A stretch of DNA of 64,000 nt. Source: Prochlorococcus marinus str. MIT 9314 (GTDB taxonomy: Bacteria > Cyanobacteriota > Cyanobacteriia > PCC-6307 > Cyanobiaceae). The stretch covers positions 1 to 64,000 of the forward strand of contig NZ_JNAO01000001.1 in the NCBI RefSeq assembly GCF_000760035.1, in the 5' to 3' direction. Positions within the stretch are counted from its first letter, which is position 1; every line of letters begins with the position of its first letter. This document shows positions 18,597 through 28,123 of the stretch, in pieces. A program made the translations under genes and the position numbers. Below the pieces are notes generated by a model, which saw nothing but the letters and a program-made list of their open reading frames with translations, made no database searches and was not told the DNA's origin.

Positions 18597-19140
18597 TTCA
18601 ATACCTCCATCTCCAATGAAGGGAATAGTGAATATTGTTGTTGAAATACCTGCAGGTAGTAGGAATAAATATGAATATTGCTCTGAAGCAGGAATAATGG
18701 CCCTAGACAGAGTATTACATTCTTCAGTTAGATACCCTTTTGATTATGGTTTTATCCCAAATACCCTCGCTGATGATGGAGCTCCCCTTGATGCAATGGT
18801 GATAATGGACGAACCTACTTTTGCGGGTTGTCTAATAAAAGCTAGACCTATTGGAGTTTTGGATATGCATGATTGTGGTGCATATGATGGGAAACTTTTA
18901 TGTGTGCCTATGGCTAATCCTAGGCAGGCTAATATAGTTAGTATTAATCAAATTGCTCCTAATCAGCTTGAGGATGTTGCAGAATTTTTTAGAACAAGTA
19001 AAGGACTCGATGGAAGAACAGTTCAAATTGATGGTTGGAGGGATTTTGATGTTGTTGAAAATTTATTAAAAAGTTGTATGCCTCTAAAAAAGAAAAACTT
19101 TAAAGTACTTAAGAAATCAAATATTAGTAAATTAAATTGA
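18586..19140 (+). CDS. ppa: inorganic pyrophosphatase, class I (paralog 2, DGAPLD)
   Basis: This is the standard cyanobacterial-type class I pyrophosphatase. It has the NIVVEIPAGSRNKYEY start, YPFDYGFIPNT, and GVLDMHDCGAYDGKLLCVP with a metal-site Asp. The core signature reads DDGAPLDAMV: the Asp corresponding to E. coli Asp67, a catalytic-site residue, is Ala here, while Asp65 and Asp70 equivalents remain. The 184-residue length is normal. The gene at 3259 retains that Asp. It overlaps the upstream membrane-protein gene and the downstream ArsC-like gene, so it sits in a tight plus-strand operon running to lepB. Confidence 0.9.
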   Translation: MDLSSIPPSPMKGIVNIVVEIPAGSRNKYEYCSEAGIMALDRVLHSSVRYPFDYGFIPNTLADDGAPLDAMVIMDEPTFAGCLIKARPIGVLDMHDCGAYDGKLLCVPMANPRQANIVSINQIAPNQLEDVAEFFRTSKGLDGRTVQIDGWRDFDVVENLLKSCMPLKKKNFKVLKKSNISKLN

Positions 19141-19493
19141 AAAAAATAATTTTTTACAGTTATTTAAAATGCTCTACATGCCGAAAAGCTGCCAAGTGGC
19201 TTGAAAGCAAAAATTTTGAATATCAGTTAATTGATATTGTAAAAGAACCTCCACTTGTTAATTATTTAAATCTAGCCTTAGAACAATACTCTGATGATAA
19301 GAAAAGGATTTTTAATACAAGAGGTAAAGCCTTTAAAACTCTTAATCTTGATATTAATCGTTTGTCAAAGGAAGAAATTATTCAACTTTTTTTAAATGAT
19401 GGCAAATTAATAAAAAGACCATTTTTGATTTCTGAAGGAAAAAAAGTAATATTAGGTTTTAATGAAATTGAATATGCAAAACAATTTATATAA
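19137..19493 (+). CDS. ArsC/Spx-family thioredoxin-fold protein
   Basis: The 118-residue protein belongs to the ArsC/Spx family. The N-terminal KCSTCRKAAKWLE gives a C-x-x-C pair as in Spx/MgsR and the ArsC-like cysteine. FNTRGKAFKTLNL and LIKRPFLISEGKKVILGF match the family; the second carries the conserved K-R-P segment. It may be a thiol oxidoreductase, an arsenate reductase or a regulator; sequence alone does not decide. Start TTG overlaps the ppa stop by 4 bp, so coupling is likely. Confidence 0.8.
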   Translation: MKKIIFYSYLKCSTCRKAAKWLESKNFEYQLIDIVKEPPLVNYLNLALEQYSDDKKRIFNTRGKAFKTLNLDINRLSKEEIIQLFLNDGKLIKRPFLISEGKKVILGFNEIEYAKQFI

Positions 19494-19522
19494 GTTTAGA
19501 CAATCAAGACTTTATTAATCCT

Positions 19523-20182
19523 ATGAGTGGTTCCATAAAAAGTTTTTTAAAAGAATGGGGTCTACTAATTCTATTAACTTTTTTTGTTTCTTCTTGTAGA
19601 TCGTTTTTTGCAGAACCACGTTATATCCCTTCTGGTTCAATGCTCCCAGAATTACAAATAAATGATAGGTTAATTATTGAAAAATTATCGCTAAGAAACT
19701 CTTTTCCAAAAAGAGGAGATATAGTTGTTTTTAACTCACCTTACTCGTTTGACAAAAAATTAATTTCATCAAGATCTAAGCCTTTACCAAAAAAAAGATA
19801 TTGTTTTTTTATGAGTTTTCCTCCCATATCCTTTATTCCTGGTTTAAGGGATCAAGCTTGCGATGCTTATATTAAAAGAGTGGTGGCACTTCCAGGAGAA
19901 ATTGTAAGTGTAAACTCTAATGGTGAATTAATTATAAATAATAAATTAATTCCTGAACCCTATGTCTCTTTTAAGTGCTCATTATCCCTATTTAGTAATT
20001 GTGGTAAATTTGAAAACATAAAGGTGCCAGAAGATCATTTTTTAGTTTTAGGTGATAATAGGGCAAATAGCTGGGATGGAAGATATTGGCCTGGAAGTAA
20101 ATTTCTTCATAAAAAAGAGATAATTGGTAAAGCATATTTCAGATTTTGGCCTCTTAGCCAAGTTGGCTTTTTCAGTAAATGA
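19523..20182 (+). CDS. lepB: signal peptidase I
   Basis: This membrane-bound serine protease removes signal peptides from exported proteins. A single N-terminal membrane helix (about residues 11-27) precedes the catalytic Ser in YIPSGSMLPEL. The catalytic Lys is in YIKRVVALPGE. The box LVLGDNRANSWDGRYWPG near the C-terminus is diagnostic. The 219-residue length is normal for cyanobacterial LepB. It closes the plus-strand run that starts at the HTH gene. Psb27 and the SNase-like protein are plausible substrates. Confidence 0.95.
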   Translation: MSGSIKSFLKEWGLLILLTFFVSSCRSFFAEPRYIPSGSMLPELQINDRLIIEKLSLRNSFPKRGDIVVFNSPYSFDKKLISSRSKPLPKKRYCFFMSFPPISFIPGLRDQACDAYIKRVVALPGEIVSVNSNGELIINNKLIPEPYVSFKCSLSLFSNCGKFENIKVPEDHFLVLGDNRANSWDGRYWPGSKFLHKKEIIGKAYFRFWPLSQVGFFSK

Positions 20183-20234
20183 AGCCTTTTTCTGACTCTG
20201 ACTTCATCAAAATAAATTTTTAACAAGGCTTAAT

Positions 20235-21563
20235 TTAAAGTGCTCCTGAAGCAGTTGAATCAAGTATTCCCCCTAGATGTGTTGTGATGTTTAGAGCGCT
20301 AATCACAGGGGGCTTATTGGGATCATTAAAAAGGTCAATTATAGTTATGCCGCCATTACCCTGTTTTATCATCCAAATATTTGAATAATTAATCCCAAGG
20401 ATATTACAAATCAGAGTTTTATTGACTGCATCATGAGCAACCATGATGGTTTGATCATTATCCTTTTGAGATAAACAAATTTTGTCAAAAGCTTCTACTG
20501 ACCTTTCTGATACATCTTTTATACATTCACCTTCAGGCATTATTACTTCTTCAGGTTTATCATGCCAATTTTTTAATAAAGTAGGCCACTCTTCTCTAAT
20601 TTCTGCTTCCAATTTACCCTCCCATAATCCGTGACTGATTTCTACGAGTGAATCTATTTTCTCAATTTTTAAATCTTTGTTATTTTGAAGGATGATTTGT
20701 GCAGTCTCATAAGGCCTTTGCATTGAACTTGAAAATGCCTTATTGAAAGAAATATGTCTCAAATATTCAAAAGTCTTTCTAGCTTGATCTTTTCCGTTTT
20801 CATTTAAAGGGATATCAATTTGGCCTTGAAATCTACCTTCTTTGTTCCAGTTAGTTTCACCATGCCTTATAAGAAATATTCTGGAATCTCCAATTTTATT
20901 TGGAATATTTTTATTAAGATGGGAAGTTTGATTTAGGCATTCAATTTGAGTCTTATAAGAGTTTTCTTTTTTTGAAATATTGAGTATCGAGAAAGAAGCA
21001 TTTTCTAATCTTATTTTTCTAAAACCTTGCTTAGGCTTTCCTAATAACAAGAGTATTAAACATCTGAGAATTGCATTATGTCCTACAATTAAAATATTTA
21101 CATCTTCTTTGTCTAGATAAATTTTTAAAATATCTTCTACAAAATTTGTTGCTTGAAAAAATAACTCTTGAATTGGTTTATAAGTTTTATTGTCATTTCT
21201 TTTTAAGATAAGATTTTCTGGTTCATTTTTCCATATAGGGTAAATTTCTGGAAATTTCTCTTTTATTTCATCAATTTTTAGACCAGACCATTCACTAAGA
21301 TCTACCTCTAGCAAATTATCGTCGAATACAATATTTTGTTCTTTATTGAAGGTCTTTTTAATTGTTTTTGCAGTCTCTGCTGCTCTTACAAGTGGGGAGG
21401 AAAAGATTTTATCGAATTTTATTTTTGATAATGCTTTTCCTGCTTTTCGAGCTTGTTCGTATCCTTCATCGGTTAATAATGAATCATCTGTTCTTCCTTG
21501 AATTAATCCTTTTGCATTGAAACTGCTTAGTCCATGCCTAACTAAAACTAATCTTATAGCCAT
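20235..21563 (-). CDS. tandem histidine phosphatase (phosphoglycerate mutase-like)
   Basis: The 442-residue protein holds two complete histidine-phosphatase domains. Domain 1 starts LVLVRHGLSSFNAKGLIQGR and has the second catalytic His in VGHNAILR. Domain 2 starts FLIRHGETNWNKEGRFQGQ near residue 230 and has VAHDAVNK. Both keep the RHG motif, so both may be active. Substrates of such double-domain proteins are uncertain; 'phosphoglycerate mutase' is only a family label. It is convergent with lepB and divergent from the CPBP protease. Confidence 0.85.
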   Translation of the reverse strand: MAIRLVLVRHGLSSFNAKGLIQGRTDDSLLTDEGYEQARKAGKALSKIKFDKIFSSPLVRAAETAKTIKKTFNKEQNIVFDDNLLEVDLSEWSGLKIDEIKEKFPEIYPIWKNEPENLILKRNDNKTYKPIQELFFQATNFVEDILKIYLDKEDVNILIVGHNAILRCLILLLLGKPKQGFRKIRLENASFSILNISKKENSYKTQIECLNQTSHLNKNIPNKIGDSRIFLIRHGETNWNKEGRFQGQIDIPLNENGKDQARKTFEYLRHISFNKAFSSSMQRPYETAQIILQNNKDLKIEKIDSLVEISHGLWEGKLEAEIREEWPTLLKNWHDKPEEVIMPEGECIKDVSERSVEAFDKICLSQKDNDQTIMVAHDAVNKTLICNILGINYSNIWMIKQGNGGITIIDLFNDPNKPPVISALNITTHLGGILDSTASGAL

Positions 21564-21679
21564 TATATAAATTTGAAAATTAAGATAATTTAATCATCTC
21601 ATGGCGTGATTAAAATAGATACATAAATATAAGGAAATTCAATGATAACTAACTATAGTTTTCAAGAATATAATAAATT

Positions 21680-23041
21680 ATGATCTTTAAAAATACTTCA
21701 AAGTCAAAACTCACTTTAGCTTTTATTTCTATCGTCATAACTTTTTTTGTATGGCAACAAGGCTTAAGAGACAGTTTAAATAGACCATCTGTTTCATTTG
21801 ATATTGGTCAAAAAGAGCAAGAAATTGCTGAATTATCTGTCCAATCAATACCTGAAAATCTTAAAAAATTTTTTATAATTAATGATCCAGTTGATCAAAT
21901 AAATAAATCACTCTCTGAAGTCTCATTTGAAAAGCTAACAGAAAGAAATAAATTAATTCGAATAATTACTTCAGACTTAAGTGATCCTTTAATTTATAAA
22001 AATATATCCAAGGATTTTGAAGATAATAACTTTAAATTTCTGATTGATGAGATAGAAAAAAAATCTAATAATAATTTATATAAAGCAAATTCTGATAAAT
22101 TTGATTTATTTAAAGGTGATAGATTTTTATATCACCTTTTAAGCAGGAAATTTGATTTTGACGATAGTGCATTAATAACAAAATCATTTTCAAGCAAGAT
22201 GTTTTTTAAAATATTAGCCATCAGACTAATACCACTTTTAACAATACTTATTGGCTCTATTCTGGCTTTAAAAATATTATGGACAACCATATCTTTGAAA
22301 AAATTTGGTTGGAAAGAAATTAAATCCTTAGATTTAGAATTAATAGATATGGTTTTATTAATTGCAGGAGGATTTGTTGTTTTAGGAGAAGTGGTATCAC
22401 CTTTATTTTCTATCAGTTTGGTTGAACTTTTTTCTAAGAATATCTCTAATGAATTGTCTCAATCTTTAAAAATTTTCTTTGGATATCTTTTTATGGCTAT
22501 TCCGCCATTATGGATAGTTTTTTCTCAAATTAAATCCTTGAATGGTGAATTTAATTTTAAAAAGGATTATTTACAGTTCAATTTCTTGCCAATAAAATAT
22601 TCAATTATTCAGGGAATTAAAGGTTGGTTAACAATTGTTCCTTTTGTTCTATTGATCTCTCTAATTATGAATAGTCTGATCGATAATCAGAATGGTAGTA
22701 ACCCCTTGCTAGAAATTGTTCTTAATAATAATAATTACTTGTCATTTTTTCTATTATTTCTAACAACAACTCTATTAGCTCCTCTATTTGAAGAGATTAT
22801 ATTTCGCGGTATTTTACTACCTACTCTTTCAAGAGATTTTGGAGTAATTTCGGGCATCATAGTTTCAGCTTTTATCTTTGCATTAGCCCATTTAAGTTTG
22901 GGAGAAATGCCGCCATTGTTTGTTCTAGGGATTGGATTAGCAATTACAAGAATTGCTTCAGGGAGTTTGTTCTCTTCAGTGATTATGCATTCTTTATGGA
23001 ATGGATTGACCTTCTTAAATTTGTTCTTATTGAGGACATAA
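21680..23041 (+). CDS. CPBP-family intramembrane protease
   Basis: This is a polytopic membrane protein with the Rce1/CAAX-like CPBP (Abi) domain at the C-terminus. The motifs are EEIIFRGILLP (EExxxR, about residue 375), FALAHLSLG (FxxxH) and HSLWNG. The N-terminal 170 residues begin with one membrane helix followed by a soluble region; several more helices follow. The length of 453 residues is longer than minimal CPBP proteins but usual for the cyanobacterial type. Substrate unknown. It is upstream of the ftsL-like/ftsI pair by 85 bp. Confidence 0.85.
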   Translation: MIFKNTSKSKLTLAFISIVITFFVWQQGLRDSLNRPSVSFDIGQKEQEIAELSVQSIPENLKKFFIINDPVDQINKSLSEVSFEKLTERNKLIRIITSDLSDPLIYKNISKDFEDNNFKFLIDEIEKKSNNNLYKANSDKFDLFKGDRFLYHLLSRKFDFDDSALITKSFSSKMFFKILAIRLIPLLTILIGSILALKILWTTISLKKFGWKEIKSLDLELIDMVLLIAGGFVVLGEVVSPLFSISLVELFSKNISNELSQSLKIFFGYLFMAIPPLWIVFSQIKSLNGEFNFKKDYLQFNFLPIKYSIIQGIKGWLTIVPFVLLISLIMNSLIDNQNGSNPLLEIVLNNNNYLSFFLLFLTTTLLAPLFEEIIFRGILLPTLSRDFGVISGIIVSAFIFALAHLSLGEMPPLFVLGIGLAITRIASGSLFSSVIMHSLWNGLTFLNLFLLRT

Positions 23042-23126
23042 AGAATTTAATTTTTTACTTGCGAATCACACAAAAAGATGTTTATTTAATTAGTAATACT
23101 CCTTTCATTTAAAAAATAAATCATTG

Positions 23127-23555
23127 ATGAAACCTTATGGGAATCAACTTAATTTTAAAAAAAAAATTCCATATGAAGGTAAAAAAAAATCCGAAAAAAT
23201 ATCCATAATTAATATCAAATTAGTACATCAAATTTTCGATACCATTAATATCTCTCTATTGGTATTAATTTTTATCTTATTTTTCTTATCTTTTGATAGC
23301 CAAAGGAAATGGTCAAATACATATAAAACTTTATCTAAAACAAGAGCTATCAATAATAATCTTATTGATTATATTTCTAAAATTGAGGAATCTTATATTA
23401 TTGAACTTGACTCGCTCAATATTTATAGGAAAACTAAACCTGAAGATTTAATTTATATAAATAAACTTACTGAAAAAAAAGAAAGTTCATTTAAGAAAAA
23501 TTTAAATAGCCTCATTGAAGGTTTTAGTGATAGCAAATATCAAAGGGGATATTGA
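23127..23555 (+). CDS. FtsL-like single-span membrane protein
   Basis: A 142-residue protein with a basic N-terminus (KKKIPYEGKKKSEK), one membrane helix at about residues 38-58 (ISLLVLIFILFFLSF), and an outer part of about 80 residues that is polar and helix-prone (KWSNTYKTLSKTRAINNNLI). This is the layout of FtsL: short cytosolic tail, one span, coiled coil. Its stop overlaps the ftsI ATG as TGATG. FtsL sits directly before ftsI in most bacteria, but its sequence is poorly conserved, so this is a positional inference. An alternative TTG start lies 3 bp upstream. Confidence 0.6.
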   Translation: MKPYGNQLNFKKKIPYEGKKKSEKISIINIKLVHQIFDTINISLLVLIFILFFLSFDSQRKWSNTYKTLSKTRAINNNLIDYISKIEESYIIELDSLNIYRKTKPEDLIYINKLTEKKESSFKKNLNSLIEGFSDSKYQRGY

Positions 23556-25306
23556 TGAAAAAATACAAAAAAATTGTTAGTCTAATACCCCTTGATCAAA
23601 GAAGATTTAAATTTCTCTATATTTTTAGCTTAATTTTAATTTTTTGTTTGTTTGGTAGGTTAGTTAAATTGCAAGTCTTTAACGCCTCTGATTTGCAAAG
23701 GAAAGCTAGATTAATACAATCTTCTAAAACTAACTCCTTAAAAAAAAGGAGATCAATCGTTGATAGAAATAATAGAGTAATTGCTTACGATAAACCGCTC
23801 TATAAATTATGGGCCCATCCAAAATATTTTAATTTTCCTGGTGATTCAATTAACAGAGTTCGCAGTATTGAAGAAGTTACAGAAAAATTATCACCTATCT
23901 TGGGTATTAATGATGAAATACTCCTGAGGAAATTTAATAATAAAATGAGTGGTATAGAGCTTTGGGATAAAATTTCCGAAGAAAAGGCAGAAGAGATTAA
24001 GAACCTTCAAATAAGCGGAATTGATTTGTTTAAATATTCGCAGAGATATTATCCTCAAGGGGAACTTTACTCTAATCTTGTAGGTTTTGTTAATGATGAG
24101 AATGTAGCTTCAGCAGGTTTAGAACTTCATTTAGATAATCAAATTAAAGTTTTTAATAAAAGTAATTTAATAAAAAGAGGAGGAGATGGAACTCCTCTTC
24201 CGGATAATTCAGCACCAGGTGATTTTATTTCTGATTACAAAAGTTTAGGCTTAACTTTAGATTCAAAATTACAGAAAGCGTCATTCAATGCATTATCAAA
24301 GCAAGTAAGCAAATGGAAAGCAAAGAAGGGATTTGCCATAGTTATGGATGTTAATAATGGTCGGATTCTTTCCTTGGTTACATTCCCTTCATATGATCCA
24401 AATAAATTTTGGCAGTATGATTCTGAACTCTTTAGGGGTTGGTATTCTCAAGATTTATTTGAACCGGGCTCAACTTTTAAACCTATTAATCTTGCCTTAG
24501 CTTTAGAAGAAAAAATTATCCAGAAAGATGGATTAGTTGAAGATATTGGAGAGATTAATGTTGGAGGATGGACACTTTCTAATTGGGATAAAAAAGGTAA
24601 CGGATATATTGACTATCCAAAAGTTTTGCAGGTTTCAAGTAATGTTGGGATGGTAAAAATAATGCAAAATTTAGAGCCTACAATTTATTGGGATTGGCTA
24701 AAAAATTTAGGTATAAATAAAAATTTAGAGACTGACTTATTTGAATCAACTGCTGGCCAGCTAAAGAAAAAAGATTTATTTGTAAATCAATCAATTGAGC
24801 CTGCTGTAACTTCTTTTGGTAAAGGGTTCTCAATCTCGCCACTTAAATTGGTTCAACTTCATGCAGCTCTAGCAAATGGTGGTTTTGAAGTGACTCCTCA
24901 TGTAACCTCAACTTTCAGAGAAAGAGTTAATAAAAATCCAAAAAAACAATTTTTTTCACACGAGGTTTCTAAAACTGTTCTCGAATGGATGGAAAGCGTA
25001 GTTGATAAAGGTAGTGGATCTGGAGTGAAAATCGAGGGTTATAGGATAGCGGGGAAAACGGGCACTTCTCAGAAAGCCTTAAATGGTTCCTATACAAATA
25101 AAAAAGTTTGCAGTTTTGTGGCGACCTTACCAGTTAATGATCCGAAATATGCTGTCCTAGTAGTTGTTGATGAGCCATCTAAATCTTATGCATATGGTTC
25201 AACTGTTGCTGTACCAGTTGCTAAAGAAATTATCGAGAGTTTGATAGTAATTGAAAAAATACCTCCCAATATGAAAGATCATGGAATGATTGTTAAAAAA
25301 CCCTAA
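23555..25306 (+). CDS. ftsI: septal peptidoglycan transpeptidase (penicillin-binding protein, FtsI/PBP3)
   Basis: It cross-links peptidoglycan at the division site. An N-terminal membrane helix (about residues 20-38) precedes the dimerisation domain with RRSIVDRNNRVIAYD. The transpeptidase motifs are EPGSTFKP (SxxK), SSNVGMV (SxN) and AGKTGTSQ (KTG). The 583-residue length is normal. The ATG shares its A with the TGA of the preceding FtsL-like gene, so translation is coupled. TTG at 23552 would add one residue. Confidence 0.95.
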   Translation: MKKYKKIVSLIPLDQRRFKFLYIFSLILIFCLFGRLVKLQVFNASDLQRKARLIQSSKTNSLKKRRSIVDRNNRVIAYDKPLYKLWAHPKYFNFPGDSINRVRSIEEVTEKLSPILGINDEILLRKFNNKMSGIELWDKISEEKAEEIKNLQISGIDLFKYSQRYYPQGELYSNLVGFVNDENVASAGLELHLDNQIKVFNKSNLIKRGGDGTPLPDNSAPGDFISDYKSLGLTLDSKLQKASFNALSKQVSKWKAKKGFAIVMDVNNGRILSLVTFPSYDPNKFWQYDSELFRGWYSQDLFEPGSTFKPINLALALEEKIIQKDGLVEDIGEINVGGWTLSNWDKKGNGYIDYPKVLQVSSNVGMVKIMQNLEPTIYWDWLKNLGINKNLETDLFESTAGQLKKKDLFVNQSIEPAVTSFGKGFSISPLKLVQLHAALANGGFEVTPHVTSTFRERVNKNPKKQFFSHEVSKTVLEWMESVVDKGSGSGVKIEGYRIAGKTGTSQKALNGSYTNKKVCSFVATLPVNDPKYAVLVVVDEPSKSYAYGSTVAVPVAKEIIESLIVIEKIPPNMKDHGMIVKKP

Positions 25307-25340
25307 AATTTTGCAATTTTATAAATATTTAGTTCATTAT

Positions 25341-25356
25341 CTGATGATTTCATCAG
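25341..25356. repeat. perfect 16-bp palindrome between ftsI and tal
   Basis: The sequence ctgatga-tt-tcatcag lies 35 bp after ftsI and about 40 bp before the transaldolase start. No T-run follows, so it is more likely an operator or leader structure of tal than a terminator. Confidence 0.4.
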
Positions 25357-25396
25357 GAATAAAAGCTAGTTTATGTATATGTATGATTATCTAGAT

Positions 25397-26398
25397 ATGA
25401 AATCAATTTTAGAACAATTGTCCTCAATGACCGTTGTTGTTGCTGATACTGGAGATTTAGATTCGATAAAAAAATTTCAACCAAGGGACGCCACCACTAA
25501 TCCATCGCTAATACTTGCTGCTGCTAAGAACTCTAATTATGTGAAATTAATTGATAAAGCTTTAGAAAGTTCAGAAAATGCATTGCCCCAAGGATGCTCC
25601 GAAATTGAATTAATCAAAGAAACTGTTGACCAAGTTTCAGTATTTTTTGGAAAAGAAATATTGAATATTATTTCAGGGCGCGTATCTACAGAAGTAGATG
25701 CAAGACTGAGCTTTGACACTGAAGCTACGGTAGAAAAAGCGAGAAAATTGATCAATCTTTACAAAAATTTTGGAATTAAAAAGGAAAGAATTTTGATAAA
25801 GATTGCTGCAACTTGGGAGGGAATTAAGGCAGCTGAAATTTTGGAAAAAGAGGGTATTAAGTGCAACTTAACTTTACTTTTTAACTTCTGCCAAGCGGTA
25901 ACTTGTGCCAATGCAAAGATAACTCTAATTTCTCCATTCGTTGGTCGTATATTGGATTGGCATAAAGCAAAAACTGGTAAAACTAGTTTTGTTGGTGCTG
26001 AAGACCCTGGTGTTATTTCGGTTACACAAATATACAAGTACTTTAAAGAAAAGGGATTCAAGACAGAAGTAATGGGAGCGAGTTTTAGAAATATTGATGA
26101 AATAAAAGAATTAGCAGGTTGTGATCTTTTAACAATCGCACCAAAATTTCTTGAGGAACTGAAAAAAGAAAAAGGAGAGTTAGTTAGAAAATTAGATGTA
26201 AGTTCTCAAATAAATAATTCTATTGACTACGATTTTGAAGAAAAAGATTTCAGACTAAGTATGCTAGAAGATCAAATGGCAAGTGAAAAGCTTAGTGAAG
26301 GTATCACTGGGTTCAGTAAGGCTATAGAAGAATTGGAAGAGCTTCTACTTAAGAGATATTCAGAGATTAAAAATCATAAATTGATTTCTGCTAACTAA
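25397..26398 (+). CDS. tal: transaldolase
   Basis: It interconverts sedoheptulose-7-phosphate plus glyceraldehyde-3-phosphate with erythrose-4-phosphate plus fructose-6-phosphate in the oxidative pentose phosphate pathway. The beta/alpha-barrel motifs are [10 protein letters not shown] near the N-terminus, the Schiff-base Lys in [12 protein letters not shown], and [13 protein letters not shown] place the start at [10 protein letters not shown] (333 residues, the usual size); an ATG at 25373 would add eight atypical residues. In cyanobacteria this gene feeds night-time NADPH production. Confidence 0.96.
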   Translation: MKSILEQLSSMTVVVADTGDLDSIKKFQPRDATTNPSLILAAAKNSNYVKLIDKALESSENALPQGCSEIELIKETVDQVSVFFGKEILNIISGRVSTEVDARLSFDTEATVEKARKLINLYKNFGIKKERILIKIAATWEGIKAAEILEKEGIKCNLTLLFNFCQAVTCANAKITLISPFVGRILDWHKAKTGKTSFVGAEDPGVISVTQIYKYFKEKGFKTEVMGASFRNIDEIKELAGCDLLTIAPKFLEELKKEKGELVRKLDVSSQINNSIDYDFEEKDFRLSMLEDQMASEKLSEGITGFSKAIEELEELLLKRYSEIKNHKLISAN

Positions 26399-26422
26399 AT
26401 TTAAGTTTGAATTGAAAAGGAA

Positions 26423-27556
26423 TTAAGTCCCACTTTTTGTTAAAAGTCTTCTGATAACTCTTTTTGCAATATCTTCATAACTCATTTCTCCTGATAATAT
26501 TTGAGCAATACGCTTAGGCGCTGTTTTTCTTTTGACACCTAATTGGTATCCAGTTCTGGGGAATCTATAGAATACTTGGGCTATTCTTTTCCCCCAAGCC
26601 ATTGATTTCCCCCAAATGTTGTTAATCTTTTTCGTATAAAGATTTAAATCATCTACTTTTCCTGCTAGGCACTGATCGATGTATTCTGCAGCATAAAAAC
26701 TACTAATTAATGATGGTCTAATTCCTTCTGCTAAAAATGGATCACATAAAGATGCGGCATCTCCAACCGCTAAAACTTGGTCACCATTAATTGAGTGGAA
26801 GCCATTCCATATTCTCAGTTTCTTACTAGTCGTTTTATAAGTAAAATCATCAAAACCGAAGCTTCTGATTACTTGTTTATTTATAGCCTGATTTTCTACA
26901 AGACCATTATTTATAAAAGTACCTAAACCAATATTTAAGCTTTCTCTTAGGGGGAATGCCCATGCAAAACCATATTTTATAAATCCAAACTCAAATCTAA
27001 CGGCATCTTTAGGAATATCACCTAACCCTTTCAGTCTTAATGAGATTGTGTTCGCAAATTTCGGTTTTTTTGGCCCTAAATTGAAATAACTAGCCCATTT
27101 CGATTGGGATCCATCTGCAACAACAAGAAATTTTGATTTATATTTTATTTTGTTATTGCACGTAATTTCCCATTTATCATTTTCTTTTATAATTTTTTCT
27201 ATAAATAATGGTCTCATTATCTGAGCTCCATTACTTAGAGACTCATCAAGTAATAGTTGATCAAGTTTTTCTCTTTTAATAATCCAAAATGGGGATTCAC
27301 CAGTCAGATCCGCAGTTACATTATCTGTAGCCTTCCATCTGAATTCAACATTCTTAATTTTTGATTCTATGGAATCTTTTATATCTAAAGGAAGAAATCT
27401 TTGCATTGAAGATGCCATCCCGCCAGCACATGGTTTGTAATCTTGTAATTTCTCTTTGTCGATGATTAAAACTGAATATCCTTTCTTCGATAGGTTAAGA
27501 GCGGTGGAAGATCCTGACAAACCTCCACCTATTATTACAACATCAAATTCTATCAA
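26423..27556 (-). CDS. geranylgeranyl reductase-family FAD oxidoreductase
   Basis: This flavoprotein starts with the FAD-binding [21 protein letters not shown] and carries the family motif YKPCAGGM and a later [16 protein letters not shown], which contacts FAD. At 377 residues it is shorter than ChlP (around 450), so I do not call it chlP; it belongs to the same superfamily, which reduces isoprenoid chains, and its substrate is unknown. The 5' end overlaps the frr stop by 4 bp, so it is the last gene of a pyrH-frr unit. Confidence 0.82.
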   Translation of the reverse strand: MIEFDVVIIGGGLSGSSTALNLSKKGYSVLIIDKEKLQDYKPCAGGMASSMQRFLPLDIKDSIESKIKNVEFRWKATDNVTADLTGESPFWIIKREKLDQLLLDESLSNGAQIMRPLFIEKIIKENDKWEITCNNKIKYKSKFLVVADGSQSKWASYFNLGPKKPKFANTISLRLKGLGDIPKDAVRFEFGFIKYGFAWAFPLRESLNIGLGTFINNGLVENQAINKQVIRSFGFDDFTYKTTSKKLRIWNGFHSINGDQVLAVGDAASLCDPFLAEGIRPSLISSFYAAEYIDQCLAGKVDDLNLYTKKINNIWGKSMAWGKRIAQVFYRFPRTGYQLGVKRKTAPKRIAQILSGEMSYEDIAKRVIRRLLTKSGT

Positions 27557-28101
27557 ACTTTTAGAATTTCCTTTTCTTTTTCAGACAATTTAGTTTCTAT
27601 TAAGGCAATATATTTATCAGTTATTTTTTGAATTTCAGATTGATTGTCTCTCAATTCGTCAATGGAAATAAGGCCATCTTTTTCGTCTTTTTTTTCTTTA
27701 TCTACAGCATCTCTTCTGATATTTCTCAAAGCTACTTTCCCTTCCTCAGCATATTTAGAGGCTAATTTACAAAATTCTTTTCTTCTTTCTTCTGTTAACG
27801 GAGGAACATTTATTCTTATTACTTTACCATCATTATTTGGAGTAATACCTAAATCACTCATAGAAATAGATTTCTCTATCGCTTGTAAACATGAAATATC
27901 GAAAGGTTGTATTGAAATTGTTTGCGAATCAACAGTGCTTATAGTAGCAAGCGATTTGATTGGTGTTTCTGCTCCGTAGTACTCAACACTTACTCTGTCC
28001 AACAAAGAAGCATTAGCTCTGCCTGTCCTAATTGTATTAAAGTTTCTTTGTGTGGCTTCAATACTTTTATTCATATTTTCTTGAATTTCTTTTTCTTTCA
28101 T
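27553..28101 (-). CDS. frr: ribosome recycling factor
   Basis: RRF splits post-termination ribosomes together with EF-G. Signature segments are [17 protein letters not shown] near the N-terminus, [18 protein letters not shown], and [17 protein letters not shown] in the C-terminal helical domain. The length of 182 residues is normal. It follows pyrH by 22 bp on the same strand, the common bacterial order, and overlaps the downstream oxidoreductase gene. Confidence 0.97.
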   Translation of the reverse strand: MKEKEIQENMNKSIEATQRNFNTIRTGRANASLLDRVSVEYYGAETPIKSLATISTVDSQTISIQPFDISCLQAIEKSISMSDLGITPNNDGKVIRINVPPLTEERRKEFCKLASKYAEEGKVALRNIRRDAVDKEKKDEKDGLISIDELRDNQSEIQKITDKYIALIETKLSEKEKEILKV

Positions 28102-28123
28102 AATAAAAAAAATTTAATGATCT

